Part shown: in pieces, positions 1 to 8,268 of the stretch
Position numbering within the stretch: the first letter of the stretch is position 1
How the letters are laid out: each line of letters starts with the position of its first letter
Source: Streptomyces aureoverticillatus
GTDB lineage: Bacteria; Actinomycetota; Actinomycetes; Streptomycetales; Streptomycetaceae
DNA: 64,000 nt
Direction: 5' to 3'
Assembly (NCBI RefSeq): GCF_014649395.1
Contig: NZ_BMSY01000003.1
Coordinates: 310,001-374,000, forward strand
Translations under genes and position numbers: made by a program
Notes under the pieces: model-generated
What the model was told of the DNA's origin: nothing
The model's database searches: none
Seen by the model: the letters and a program-made list of their open reading frames with translations, nothing else

Positions 1-2
1 GG

Positions 3-293
3 GTGGACGTCGCAGGCGAGCGGCGGGCGGGGCCCGCGTACGCCGGGACGGCGCGCCCCGCGGACGGATTCGGCGTCACGGAACGCGACGAGGCCGCGGC
101 GCGGACCGGTGCGGGCGGCTCCGCCGGGGGCGGGTCGGGGTCGGGGTCGCACGGTACGGCTGCCGCTTCCGGCGGCGGGGATGTGGCCATGAAAGTGCTG
201 GCGGTTGCGGGGTTCGGTACGGGGACCGTGCTGCTCGCGGTTCTCGGGGTGTGGAGGGTTCTGGGGCGGCGGAGGGTGATGCGGGCCGGGTAG
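3..293 (+). CDS. C-terminal part of a membrane-anchored protein (5' end outside window)
   Basis: The reading frame is open from the window edge and stops at 291-293, so this is probably the tail of a gene that starts upstream. About 60 Gly/Ser/Ala-rich residues are followed by one hydrophobic segment (about residues 64-88) and a short Arg-rich end. This is the layout of a protein held by a single C-terminal membrane helix with the basic tail in the cytoplasm. A GTG at position 3 could also be a start, but no ribosome site can be judged there. It is convergent with the downstream kinase. No family is recognised. Confidence 0.5.
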   Translation: MDVAGERRAGPAYAGTARPADGFGVTERDEAAARTGAGGSAGGGSGSGSHGTAAASGGGDVAMKVLAVAGFGTGTVLLAVLGVWRVLGRRRVMRAG

Positions 294-370
294 GTGGGGA
301 GCTGGTTCGGCGGTTGATCCGGTCCTTTTCGCCCGGGCCAGTTCTTCCCGGCTCGGCCGGGCGGCCTTCC

Positions 371-2200
371 TCAGATGCGGGTGAGGGCCCAGAAGCCCAG
401 CGCGAAACAGGCCAGCGCGGCCAGCAGCATCGGCAGGGCCACCTTCACTGGCGGCCCGGGGCGCGGCGAGCGCGCGGCGGAGCGGGCGGTGCCGCGGGCG
501 GCATGGCGGCGCTGGGGCCGAGCCTGAGGCTGAAGTTCCGGAAGGGCGCCCGGAATTGAGGCGCTGGGAACTGGAACCTGCTGGGGCTGAGCGGTGTATG
601 GAGAAGTAGAGGCGTAAGCGTGCTGCGCGGCGGGGGCTGTGGAGTGGGAGGGGGTGTGAGGGGGAGCTGGCGTGGGTGCCGGTGCCGGTGCCGGGCCTGG
701 GGCCGGAGCCGACGGAGGAGTTGGAGCGGGTGCCGGTGTCTGGGCCTGGGCCGGAGGCGGGGTCGGTGTCCGTGCCGGGGGCGGGGCCAGGGGCGGTATG
801 GCTGGCGGGACCGGTGTTGGCGTAGGGGGAGTGGGGGGCTGTGCGGGCTGCGGGGGCGGCGTGTGTGGGGGCGGGACCGGCGGGGGCAGGGGGAAGCTGC
901 CGGTCTCCGACATCGGGGGATGCGCGGGGAGCGACGGCGGTCGTACGGCATAGGGGGCGCCGGAAGATTCGGGCTGCGGCTGCGGCGGAGGCGTGGGCGG
1001 CCCCGAGTGGGCGTGCGGAGGGGGTGTGGGCGGTCCCGAGTGGGCGGGGGGCGCAGGTGTGGGCAGTCCGGTGTGGGCGTGGGGCGGAGGTGTGGGCAGT
1101 CCGGTGTGGGCGTGGGGCGGAGGTGTAGGCGAGCTCGGGTGGGCGTGAGGTAAGGGCGTGGGCGGCCCCGACTGGGCGTGGGACGAGGGCGTGGGTGGGC
1201 CCGAGTGGGCGTGGGGTGCCGCGGAGCTTGCCGTGGGTGCGTGGGGCGGCGGTGGCTGGGTGGGGGGTGATTGCCGGGCGGCGGGCGGCTGTTGGAGAGG
1301 GGGTGGCTGGGGTGCGCGGGTGAGGGGGCCGTCGGGGCCGAACCCCGTGGGCAGCGGCCCGAGTTGGTCGAAGATCTCGACGAGCTCGTCGTCGGGCCCG
1401 GGCTCGGGCAGCATCTCGGCGGCGGAGGCGAGAGCTTTGCGCGCCCCCGTGGCGGTGCGGAACCGCGCCTGTGGGTCGGGCTGCAGCAGCGTGGCGATGA
1501 CCTGCCACAGCGGCTCGGGCACACCGCGTGGCGCCCCCGGCGTGCCGTGCGCGGCGAAGTGCTCGATGAGGGCCTTGGCGTCGGGCTTGGCGCCCTGCAG
1601 GAGATACAGCGCGACAAGCCCGACGGCGAAGAGGTCGGCGGTGAAGTCCGGTTCCGCGCCCATCATTTGCTCGGGCGCGAAGTAGCCGGGGGTGCCCACC
1701 ACATAGTCCGTCTCGGTCAGCCGTGGCTCGCCCTTGCGCATGGAGATGCCGAAGTCCGACAGGCGCAGGTGCGGCCGCCCCGTTCCGGTGGCCTCGAGGA
1801 GGATGTTGGCGGGCTTGATGTCACGGTGTACGACTCCCTCGGCGTGCACCGCCGCCAGACCGGCGAGGAGCTGGTCGAGCAGGGTGCAGGAGAAGTGGGC
1901 CGGCAGCGGTCCGTAGTCACCGATGACGTGGGCGAGGGAGCCGCCGGTGACCAGGTCCATGGTGAAGAGGACCTGGTCGTCGTCGGCTGCCCAGCTCGCG
2001 GGCGCGAGCACGTGCGGATGGTCGATCCGCAGCGCCTGCTCCCGCACGAAGCGCAACAGAGTGTGAGCGTTGCGCTGCTGAAGGACCTTGGCGGCCACAT
2101 ATCTGCGCCGGCGATGGTCCCAGGCACGCCATACGGCTCCTACTCCCCCGCGTCCGACCGGGTCGACGAGTTCGTACCGGCCGGCGAAGACCTCACCCAT
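371..2200 (-). CDS. Ser/Thr protein kinase with proline-rich linker and C-terminal membrane anchor
   Basis: A Hanks-type kinase domain fills about residues 1-275: glycine loop GRGGVG (16-21), ATP lysine in AAKVL (K38), catalytic HRDIKPAN (D127), DFG (149-151) and a PGYFAPEQ activation-loop end. About 270 residues of Pro/Ala/His-rich sequence follow, including an 11-residue tandem repeat (GLPTPPPHAHT type, encoded near 1000-1200). One transmembrane helix closes the protein, so the kinase domain is probably cytoplasmic and the linker lies just before the anchor. The ATG at 2200 is chosen because the kinase domain starts directly after it (MGEVFAGRYEL); the frame is open further upstream but that part looks non-coding. 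The gene follows the HTH gene by 52 bp on the same strand and is probably co-transcribed. Substrates are unknown. Confidence 0.88.
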   Translation of the reverse strand: MGEVFAGRYELVDPVGRGGVGAVWRAWDHRRRRYVAAKVLQQRNAHTLLRFVREQALRIDHPHVLAPASWAADDDQVLFTMDLVTGGSLAHVIGDYGPLPAHFSCTLLDQLLAGLAAVHAEGVVHRDIKPANILLEATGTGRPHLRLSDFGISMRKGEPRLTETDYVVGTPGYFAPEQMMGAEPDFTADLFAVGLVALYLLQGAKPDAKALIEHFAAHGTPGAPRGVPEPLWQVIATLLQPDPQARFRTATGARKALASAAEMLPEPGPDDELVEIFDQLGPLPTGFGPDGPLTRAPQPPPLQQPPAARQSPPTQPPPPHAPTASSAAPHAHSGPPTPSSHAQSGPPTPLPHAHPSSPTPPPHAHTGLPTPPPHAHTGLPTPAPPAHSGPPTPPPHAHSGPPTPPPQPQPESSGAPYAVRPPSLPAHPPMSETGSFPLPPPVPPPHTPPPQPAQPPTPPTPTPVPPAIPPLAPPPARTPTPPPAQAQTPAPAPTPPSAPAPGPAPAPAPTPAPPHTPSHSTAPAAQHAYASTSPYTAQPQQVPVPSASIPGALPELQPQARPQRRHAARGTARSAARSPRPGPPVKVALPMLLAALACFALGFWALTRI

Positions 2201-2252
2201 GGTCGTGCCCCGCTCCCCTTCCGGGCCGCCCGGCAGCGGCCCGGCCGACGGC

Positions 2253-2801
2253 TCAGCTCTGGTGCGCTTCGTAGTGGGCGACGGCGTCCGCGGTGCGGCC
2301 CGCTCCGTACACCCGGAGGAACTCTGCCAGCTCCGGGTGGGTCGGGGCGAGCGTGTCCGCGGCATCGATGATGTCGCCCGCCGCCGCGACGGAGCGCAGC
2401 AGCGACTGGATCTCACGCACCACGCGCTTCACCGTGGGCGCACCCGAACTCGTGGTCGTCTGGGTGGTGTTGGTCAGTACGGAACCCCCCTGGGACTTCT
2501 TGATCTCGTCCATGCGATCCGTGGCCTCGGCAGCGCTCACGCTGCCGTCCGCGACCTGCCCCGCCAGCTCCTGCAGGAGCTGGACGCGCTGGACGACGGC
2601 CGGATTGCCGATCTTGGCGCGCTGCCCGCTCATCAGCTGCGACAGCATGGGTGCGGACAGTCCGAGCACCCCGGCGAGCCGTGCCTGGTTCAGGCCCAGA
2701 TCGTCGATGAGGCGACGGAAGAGTGCCCCCAGCGGTTCCCCGTACCAATTCCGCTGGAGCTCCCGTGCTCTTGCTGTTGATTCTTGTTGTGCAGCGTCCA
2801 T
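2253..2801 (-). CDS. XRE-type helix-turn-helix DNA-binding protein
   Basis: The 182-residue protein has an HTH near residues 20-55 (LGLNQARLAGVLGLSAPMLS), which fits a Cro/C1-like fold. A polar C-terminal half shows no second recognisable domain. The ATG at 2801 has a GGGGAGA ribosome site about 7 bases upstream; an ATG 15 bases further up (2816), preceded by GGGGAAGCG, is an alternative. It lies directly upstream of the kinase gene, between that and tRNA-Ala, so it may regulate or be phosphorylated by the kinase. That link is inferred from position only. Confidence 0.8.
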   Translation of the reverse strand: MDAAQQESTARARELQRNWYGEPLGALFRRLIDDLGLNQARLAGVLGLSAPMLSQLMSGQRAKIGNPAVVQRVQLLQELAGQVADGSVSAAEATDRMDEIKKSQGGSVLTNTTQTTTSSGAPTVKRVVREIQSLLRSVAAAGDIIDAADTLAPTHPELAEFLRVYGAGRTADAVAHYEAHQS

Positions 2802-2987
2802 GTTGCGTCTCCCCATCGCTTCCCCATAGGACCGCGGTTCGCTGCCGCGAACCACGTCGAGCATCTTACGGAGAGTGGTCGCGCACGGGGACCCCCAATC
2901 CTTTTGCGAGATCCGGGGGGTGACCCGGTACTCTGGTCCCCGACGCCCGCCGAGGCGTGATTTTTTCGCACCGGCACCGGCGGCCAC

Positions 2988-3060
2988 GGGGCCTTAGCTC
3001 AGTTGGTAGAGCGCTGTCTTTGCATGGCAGATGTCAGGGGTTCGACTCCCCTAGGCTCCA
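2988..3060 (+). tRNA. tRNA-Ala (anticodon TGC)
   Basis: A complete 73-nt cloverleaf can be drawn. The acceptor stem GGGGCCT pairs with AGGCTCC before discriminator A, the D-arm reads AGCTCAGTTGGTAGAGC, the anticodon arm CTGTC-TTTGCAT-GGCAG gives anticodon TGC, and the T-arm contains GGTTCGACTCC. The CCA end is not encoded. Integrase remains lie just downstream, so its 3' end is a likely former attachment site. Confidence 0.97.
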
Positions 3061-3069
3061 CAGCCCGAG

Positions 3070-3112
3070 AGCCCCTTTGACCTGCGGAAACGTCGGTCAG
3101 AGGGGCTTTTTG
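3070..3112 (+). terminator. Rho-independent terminator of tRNA-Ala
   Basis: Arms 3070-3082 and 3095-3107 pair over 13 positions with a single G-T pair and are followed by a T5 run. It sits 10 bases after the tRNA. Confidence 0.85.
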
Positions 3113-3209
3113 ATGCCTCTGTGTGCGCACCGCGTGCGCACCGAGGTACGACCATCGTGCCCCGCATGGCACGTGTGGGGGCGCTCGAGCGCAAGGACGA
3201 TCAGGTCTC

Positions 3210-3590
3210 GTACATGGTCTGCTCCACACGATCCTTCAGGCCGCAGTCGACGCCGAGCCGTCGCTCCGAGCCACAAACCCGTGTGCCTACACCCGGCCCC
3301 CCCCGCCTGGACGGCGACGAGGTCGAAGAGGAGATGGCCTTCCTCGAACGCGAGGAATTCGGTGGATCTTCGTGTGCATCGCGGAGGACGCCAAGGACCT
3401 GACCGAGGCCTTCGCAGAGACCGGCGGTCGCTGGGGCGAGGTGACCGCGCTCCAGCCGCGAGACCTCCGCCGCCGTAACGGCCGCCCGGCCATCCGTATC
3501 CAGGTCCCGCTGTCAGCTATCCAGGGACGCCTGGGGCACGAGTCGATCACCACGAGCGTGGACCGGGCGGACTGGCTGCTGCCGGGGCCG
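3210..3590 (+). pseudogene. Remnant of a phage-type tyrosine integrase
   Basis: Pieces of one integrase can be followed across two reading frames. Bases 3210-3302 encode a stretch like the end of the core-binding domain (LQAAVDAEPSLRATNPCA). Bases 3301-3360 in another frame encode RLDGDEVEEEMAFLEREEF, typical of the start of the catalytic domain. Bases 3375-3503, back in the first frame, encode GGRWGEVTALQPRDL, the region of the first catalytic Arg. Bases 3504-3587 then jump straight to IQGRLGHESITTSVD, the C-terminal region that carries the second Arg and normally precedes the catalytic Tyr. The tyrosine itself is replaced (DRADWLLP where DxYxHLLP is usual). Two frame changes plus a large internal deletion make it inactive. 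It lies 150 bp from tRNA-Ala, as expected for an integrative element that has since been lost. Confidence 0.8.
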
Positions 3591-3651
3591 GGCCCGGGGT
3601 CGCGTCGGGGGCTGCGGCTGCTCTGCGCGCGCCAGAGCCGTCGGGCCGCTA

Positions 3652-4908
3652 TCACTCCGACGTTTTGTTACCGCTCTCGCGGCCTCGCGCGCCGCGCAGC
3701 CACTTGAAGATGCCGCGCCCCGACCTGGGGGACGCGGTGGCGTTGTCGCTGTGAATGTGGAGGTGCAGCGCGTCGATGTCCCGTGCTTGGACTGCGGAAC
3801 CGTGCACAGTTGTCTCGGAGAGCGTGTTGGACGTACCGCCTCCGTCATCCTCCGATGGACGCGGCGAGTTGCCGACCGGCTGTACGGTGCGAATGCGCCG
3901 TGCGTCGTGCCCCCGGTGCAGGCTGATGTACTCCTCCAGGTTGAGCGCTCCGGTTTCGCATTCACCCAGTGCCGCCGCCGCGGCGTCCTCGCACGCGGTC
4001 GCCAATCCGGGCCGGGCAGCCAGCCGCTGCTCCAGCTCCGCAAGCCTTGCGCGAGCCTGCGCCAGATCCCGCTGGCCCTTCTCAACGTTCCGCCACCGAC
4101 TTCCGGGATACGCCGCCTCTTCCAGCGACCGGGCCACCTTGAGGAGCTTGCGGTCCAGGTGGAGCAGCTCTGTTCTGCGGGGGTGAGCGAGGATGCGTTC
4201 TGCCATGGCCGACAGCCAAGCCCGCACCTCATCCACTGGTGTGTCCGAGTCGACGTGTGTTCCCAGGCCGTCCGCTACCGCGGAACCGAGATCCGGGTCG
4301 ACGTGCGCGATCATCCCCAGGTGCTGATGCAGCCCGTCGATCTGCTTCTGCACCGCCGAACGAGTGGCCAAAGCCTGCATACACCGGCCCGTCCGGCTTT
4401 CACTGCCCCACTCCCGCTCCAATTCGGACACGTCTGATCGGAGCTGGTCTCGCGCTTCCGGCAGCCCGGCGTCCTCCCGCAGATAGCCGGGATGGGAGGC
4501 GATCCGCTTGCACAGGTCGTACACGCTGGTGTCCGCGCGGAGCTGGATAAGGACGTCGTTTTCTTCACGGAGGCAGAGCACGAGGAGTGCTGGCAGTCGA
4601 TGCTCGGGCACGCCGAAGAACTCGGCACAGCGGGATACGGCCTCAGTCCAGGCGGCGTGTTGGAGCTGCGGGGGGTGTTCGGGCACAGGAGTGCTCCGGA
4701 ACTCGGGCACATGCCGCTGATCGTCATCGAGAGGGATGGGGCCTGAGGGCCGCAGAAAGTTGTACACGCGCCGCGCCTCGTCGACGTAGTCCGCGCGGGA
4801 GCGGCGGTGGGCGGCCCCTGGATCGGGAGGTTTTCCGGGGGTGACCAAGCGGGTGTAGTCGAAGCGCGGGATGTCCTCGGGTGCGGCATGCGACAGGAAG
4901 TCCAGCAC
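3652..4908 (-). pseudogene. Large 3' part of an unknown gene interrupted by an in-frame stop
   Basis: From a GTG at 4908 the frame encodes 418 residues without a recognised catalytic domain. The N-terminal third is rich in Arg and acidic residues, the middle is helical with possible coiled-coil stretches, and near the C-terminus stands VHGSAVQARDIDALHLHIH. That motif resembles the VQA-x-DI-x-G type segment seen in many actinobacterial NLR/effector-associated proteins (resemblance from memory only). The same frame remains open and protein-like for 24 codons upstream of this GTG until a TGA at 4981-4983. Beyond that TGA it continues as the 71-codon frame starting at 5196. The simplest reading is one gene of about 514 codons broken by a single nonsense codon. 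The alternative is two proteins read from one transcript. Confidence 0.55.
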
Positions 4909-4980
4909 GAGGCTCGCCGCATCGACGTAATCCTCCCTGTCCTGTCGCTCTACGGCCCGAGGATCGCTGGGGAAGCCCGT

Positions 4981-5196
4981 TCAAGGCGGTACGAACCGGG
5001 GCTCCGGGCACAACACGGCCAGTGCGTGCCCGGTCACGTCGTGGATGCTGGTCCAGTCGCGGGTGAGTTCCTTGTGCAGGTTCCTCGCCTCGGCCGTGCG
5101 GGCGAGCACCACCACGAGCCCCAGATAGCCCTCACGCCTGGCAGCCTCCATGACGTACGGCAGATAGTCCCGCGCCTCCAGCGGAATCGAAATCAT
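4981..5196 (-). pseudogene. 5' part of the same interrupted gene (71 codons)
   Basis: The ATG at 5196 is preceded by a good ribosome site (GGGGAGG, 4 bases away). The 71 residues (starting MISIPLEARDYLPYVMEAAR) look like a genuine globular N-terminal domain and end at TGA 4981-4983. The following codons are in the same frame and lead into the 3652-4908 product. If the stop is real, this piece is either a fragment or a small separate protein. The function is unknown. Confidence 0.5.
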
Positions 5197-5824
5197 GCCG
5201 CCTCCCCACCACCCACCGGACAGACCACCGCGGGACAAGGCTTCAGCCTCTCACCTGATGGCGGTCACAGGGGCACAGACGTGGCAGCCCGCCAGACCGA
5301 CGCTCACACGCCGTCCCATCTCCTCCGCCATGCGTGCCCGCCATCCCGGGCGTGCATGCCGGCGCGGACATCCGCTGGCGAACGCTGAGCGCACCAGTCG
5401 GCCACGCGCTCAATGATCCGGTACAGGACAACCACTCCCCGCTGCACGGCCTCATCCAGCTATGGCTGGCCACGGGAGTGGTGCTCCTACCGGCGTGTCG
5501 ACACTGTTCCTGGCTTTGTCGCCGAGAGTCGGCTCTGGTCCACTTGTTGTGACCTACGTAGCCACTGTTCCGGCACCCTGTCGTGGGCCCCACGTTTTCC
5601 ACATGCCGTGGATAACGTTGGCCAGTGCCGTGGCCGCCCGAGCCGTATCAGCACCTCAGCTCCGACTTAAAGTCCCCGGCGTTCCTCGCCCATGGCGAGG
5701 CGGTCGGCGATGAGCAACCCGGGCTTCTACCACCTGGCCAGTAACGACCCGGACTTGAGGAAAGGCCCGGATGAAGACGGTGCTGGGCACAGGCATGTGT
5801 GCCCAGCACCGGTGGTGTGGGTGG
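5197..5824. other. Gene-poor stretch of the accessory patch
   Basis: No supported gene is seen in these 628 bases. A minus-strand frame of about 50 codons (about 5310-5456) has a few protein-like residues but no family match and no clear ribosome site. The base composition is slightly less GC-biased than in the flanking core genes, consistent with decayed acquired DNA. The upstream signals of the 5196 gene must lie in its left part. Confidence 0.4.
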
Positions 5825-6223
5825 TCAGATGAATGCGACCGCGGCGGCCCCGCCGAGCGCAGCCAGCACGTATGCCAGCGTCTCCTGCCAGCCCTTGAGC
5901 GGCTTCTTGTCGCCGTGTGTGCTGATGAGCATGACGGAATTGGCGGCGTAGCCCGGAACCAGGACACCGAGAACGCCGAGCAGGCTCAGAGTGCCGATAC
6001 TCCACTCGAAGTCGATACCGCTGAACACGGCCTTGGCGACCATCGCCAGTGCGGCGATCGAGTACACCAGGCCGGGGCCGAGCCTGATGTCGTCACGCTT
6101 CCGGGGCGCCGCTTCACCCTTCTTGTGGTGGCGCCAGTGCCGCCGTTCGGTGCCGAAGCGGGCGAGCAGCATAATGATGATCTCCGCGGCCAGAACGGCA
6201 ACAGAGATATGTTCCAAGGTCAC
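5825..6223 (-). CDS. Small multi-pass membrane protein, partner of the secreted protein upstream
   Basis: The 132-residue protein has about four hydrophobic segments (near residues 6-22, 50-68, 76-96 and 112-132) with a very basic loop (RRHWRHHKKGE) after the first. The GTG at 6223 has GAGG 7 bases upstream. It follows the stop of the secreted protein gene by 19 bases, so the two form one transcript. No family is recognised. A small membrane protein coupled to a secreted hydrophobic protein could serve as immunity, export or anchoring partner, but the sequence does not decide between these. Confidence 0.7.
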   Translation of the reverse strand: MTLEHISVAVLAAEIIIMLLARFGTERRHWRHHKKGEAAPRKRDDIRLGPGLVYSIAALAMVAKAVFSGIDFEWSIGTLSLLGVLGVLVPGYAANSVMLISTHGDKKPLKGWQETLAYVLAALGGAAAVAFI

Positions 6224-6242
6224 TTGTCCACCTCAGGCAGTG

Positions 6243-6992
6243 TCAGGTGCAGGCTTTCTGAATGGCGCTGATACCGATGAACGCCTTTACCGCTTCCCGC
6301 TCCTTGGAACCCACGTGCTTGCCCTTCATGAAGCGCCAGAGGATCGTGGCTGTCTTCTTGGCGCCGTAGCTCTTGAACAGCTTGACGGCACGGGCCACCC
6401 TGACGCCCGAGCCGGCGGGGACGAAGGAGATCAGCACCCCTGCCACAGCCGCGGAGCAACCAACGATGAACTTGGTCTGGTCCCACCAGCCGAATGCAAC
6501 TACGGGAGCCTTCTCACCGCTCTCGGCGGCCAGGTTCTGGAGAGTGGCGTGGCGGACCTTCTCGTTGGCCAGGACGGGCAGCATGGCGGCTTGAGCGTCA
6601 GCGTCGCCGGGGTAGGCGGCCTCGGCGGTCTGCTGCGCGGTGGGCGTTGCGGGCAGCGCCGCAAGGCGGTCGCGCAGGCCGTGGGCGTCGATGGTGCGGG
6701 TGAGCGAGATCTCCAAAGCGTCGGCAAACTGGCTCTCGCTGATACCGAGTTCGGCTATGCCGTCGGCCAGGATCTTGCCCTGCTCCAACTCATCGGCGGT
6801 GAAGCCGCCTTGGGCGCTCCGGCCAGTTGCATCGGCACCCTCTGCGGCGGCCATGGACGTGGCGGCGGTGCGAGGTGTGGCCTCAGCCGCCTGTGCTCCG
6901 GTGCTGGTGGCAAAGACCGCACCGGCCGTGAGCGCGGAGACGAGTACAGCGGCGCGCGTGAACCTGGTGCGGTTGATCGTCCTGTCGGACAT
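6243..6992 (-). CDS. Secreted protein with hydrophobic C-terminal region, unknown function
   Basis: The 249-residue product starts at ATG 6992 with a classical Sec signal peptide (basic NRTRFTR, hydrophobic core, ATSTGAQA cleavage site near residue 32). The mature part is mostly helical and Ala-rich up to about residue 165. It then has a hydrophobic Gly/Ala segment (FIVGCSAAVAGVLISFVPAG) and a basic Lys-rich tail (about residues 195-249) with a Cys near each end (GCSA, KACT). The amphipathic, basic, two-Cys C-terminus recalls pore-forming or bacteriocin-like domains, but no family is recognised. It is the first gene of a two-gene unit with the membrane protein at 5825-6223. Confidence 0.7.
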   Translation of the reverse strand: MSDRTINRTRFTRAAVLVSALTAGAVFATSTGAQAAEATPRTAATSMAAAEGADATGRSAQGGFTADELEQGKILADGIAELGISESQFADALEISLTRTIDAHGLRDRLAALPATPTAQQTAEAAYPGDADAQAAMLPVLANEKVRHATLQNLAAESGEKAPVVAFGWWDQTKFIVGCSAAVAGVLISFVPAGSGVRVARAVKLFKSYGAKKTATILWRFMKGKHVGSKEREAVKAFIGISAIQKACT

Positions 6993-7261
6993 TTCCCCGA
7001 GTTCCCCATTCTGAGCTGCTTTTGGGCACGACGGAACAACCCCAACTCTCGTATGAGCGGAAAGGGGCGTGCGTACCCGGATGGTCGCGAACCACTCCAT
7101 CACGTCAAGATCATGACAGCTATGACGAAGGCCACACTCGCGCCTAAATCTCCCTCAACTGCGCATGTGGCCAACAAACGTCGCGAAGGCCTCTGGCAGG
7201 ACCAGCGCCCACCACCGGTCCGAGCACGGAACGCCCAGCTCGGACCGGCCACTCGAAGCGA

Positions 7262-7390
7262 GCTGGACCCATCGGGGAACTCGCCACACATACAGGGCTG
7301 TCGGTGAAGGTCATCCGCTATTACACCGATATCGGTCTGCTGCCGACGGCCCCTGTGCGCACGTGTGCTGACATGGCAGCAGGGCGGTGA
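7262..7390 (+). pseudogene. N-terminal stub of a MerR-family regulator
   Basis: Bases from 7271 encode IGELATHTGLSVKVIRYYTD followed by IGLLP, an unmistakable MerR winged-helix N-terminus (first helix, turn, RYY recognition region). After LLPTAPVR the sequence loses all resemblance and stops at 7388-7390. There is no dimerisation helix or effector domain and no start codon immediately upstream in frame with a ribosome site. It is a truncated relic in the accessory patch. Confidence 0.7.
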
Positions 7391-7438
7391 CCGTGGTGGG
7401 CCGGGAGGCGCGGCAGAAGCGGACTAGAATCCTCTGTC

Positions 7439-7798
7439 ATGTCGAAGCCTGACGAACTGCTTGTTGACGTCGCCACCCTGGTGGAGTCCGCGCAAAGCAA
7501 TCAGATGTCTCTCACCGTGGTTGCCGGTGGTGCAGTCATCACGGGCCGGCTGGCTCCCGAAGCAGTCTGGAGGCAGCGGGTGTCGGAGGTCCTGGCGGAC
7601 TCGGCCCACCTGAGCGATTTCTCCCCCGTCTTCACCGCTACGACGCGCAAGGAGGGGCCGCCCACACATCTGCACTTCCACGTGGCGCGGATTCTGCAGG
7701 GCACGGTGGGGATCCCGGAGACGGGCGGGATGTACCGCGTGGCGATCAGTGACGTCAGCGCCTGGACCATGGGCGACTTCAGCTACTCCGATCACTGA
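7439..7798 (+). CDS. Small conserved-looking cytoplasmic protein, possibly GvpU-like
   Basis: The 119-residue protein has no signal or membrane segment. The first half (ELLVDVATLVESAQSNQMSL then TVVAGGAVITGRL) resembles the beta-rich gas-vesicle accessory GvpU-type fold, where a short helix precedes a strand carrying a G-x-x-ITG turn. This is a weak resemblance from memory and no gas-vesicle genes are nearby. It ends before a strong shared terminator. The ATG at 7439 lacks a perfect ribosome site. Confidence 0.6.
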   Translation: MSKPDELLVDVATLVESAQSNQMSLTVVAGGAVITGRLAPEAVWRQRVSEVLADSAHLSDFSPVFTATTRKEGPPTHLHFHVARILQGTVGIPETGGMYRVAISDVSAWTMGDFSYSDH

Positions 7799-7833
7799 CC
7801 CCACCACCGCGCGCGAGTAACCCCTCGGTACTG

Positions 7834-7880
7834 GGTGAGGGCCCGACCGGCGTCTGCCGGTCGGGCCCTCACCGCTTTTC
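7834..7880. terminator. Strong bidirectional terminator
   Basis: Perfect 17-bp arms (7834-7850 and 7857-7873) flank a 6-base loop, followed by a T-rich tract on the plus strand. It serves the convergent genes at 7439-7798 and 7908-8219. Confidence 0.85.
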
Positions 7881-7907
7881 GGCCGGCCGCTCGCGCCTGC
7901 CCGTCGG

Positions 7908-8219
7908 TCAGACGGCAGCAGGGGAGCCGAGCATCGCGGAAGCCTGTTGCAACGGGCCGAGGCCGCCCTTGGGCGCGGCGGCCTGGGGAAGGCCGCGGCA
8001 GGTGAAGCCGAGCCGACCCATGGCTCGGAGGACTTCGCCGGCGCTGAAGTCGCGGCGGTCCTGGCGTGTGATGACCTGCCCGACCTGCTTGACGGGGTAG
8101 GTGCGGCGGCCGATGATCACGGACTCACCGACGACCTGCTCGGGCTTGACGCCCTTCATGGATTCCAGGACGCCGCTCTTGGTGAGGTCGAACGGGAAGC
8201 GGGCGATGACACAGCGCAT
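7908..8219 (-). CDS. Conserved small protein of the helicase/CBS cluster
   Basis: The 103-residue protein starts MRCVIARFPFDLTKSGVLES and has a conserved-looking core with GESVIIGRRTYPVKQVGQVI. It is soluble, with no known catalytic motif. It is the last of three minus-strand genes after the DEAD-box helicase and the CBS protein. From memory, similar proteins sit beside cold-shock and RNA-helicase genes in other streptomycetes, so a role in the cold/RNA-remodelling response is plausible. No biochemical function is known to me. Confidence 0.75.
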   Translation of the reverse strand: MRCVIARFPFDLTKSGVLESMKGVKPEQVVGESVIIGRRTYPVKQVGQVITRQDRRDFSAGEVLRAMGRLGFTCRGLPQAAAPKGGLGPLQQASAMLGSPAAV

Positions 8220-8268
8220 GATGCCTCACAGGGAGAAGAAGGGGATGGCTCTGCCGCGGTGAGGCGGT

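Noticed and set aside
3070..3112. Attachment-site repeat after tRNA-Ala
   Set aside because: The inverted repeat is a terminator; no direct copy of the tRNA 3' end was seen elsewhere in the window.
5243..5602. Possible gene in the accessory gap
   Set aside because: The frame has no recognised motif and another overlapping frame looks equally good; too weak to call.
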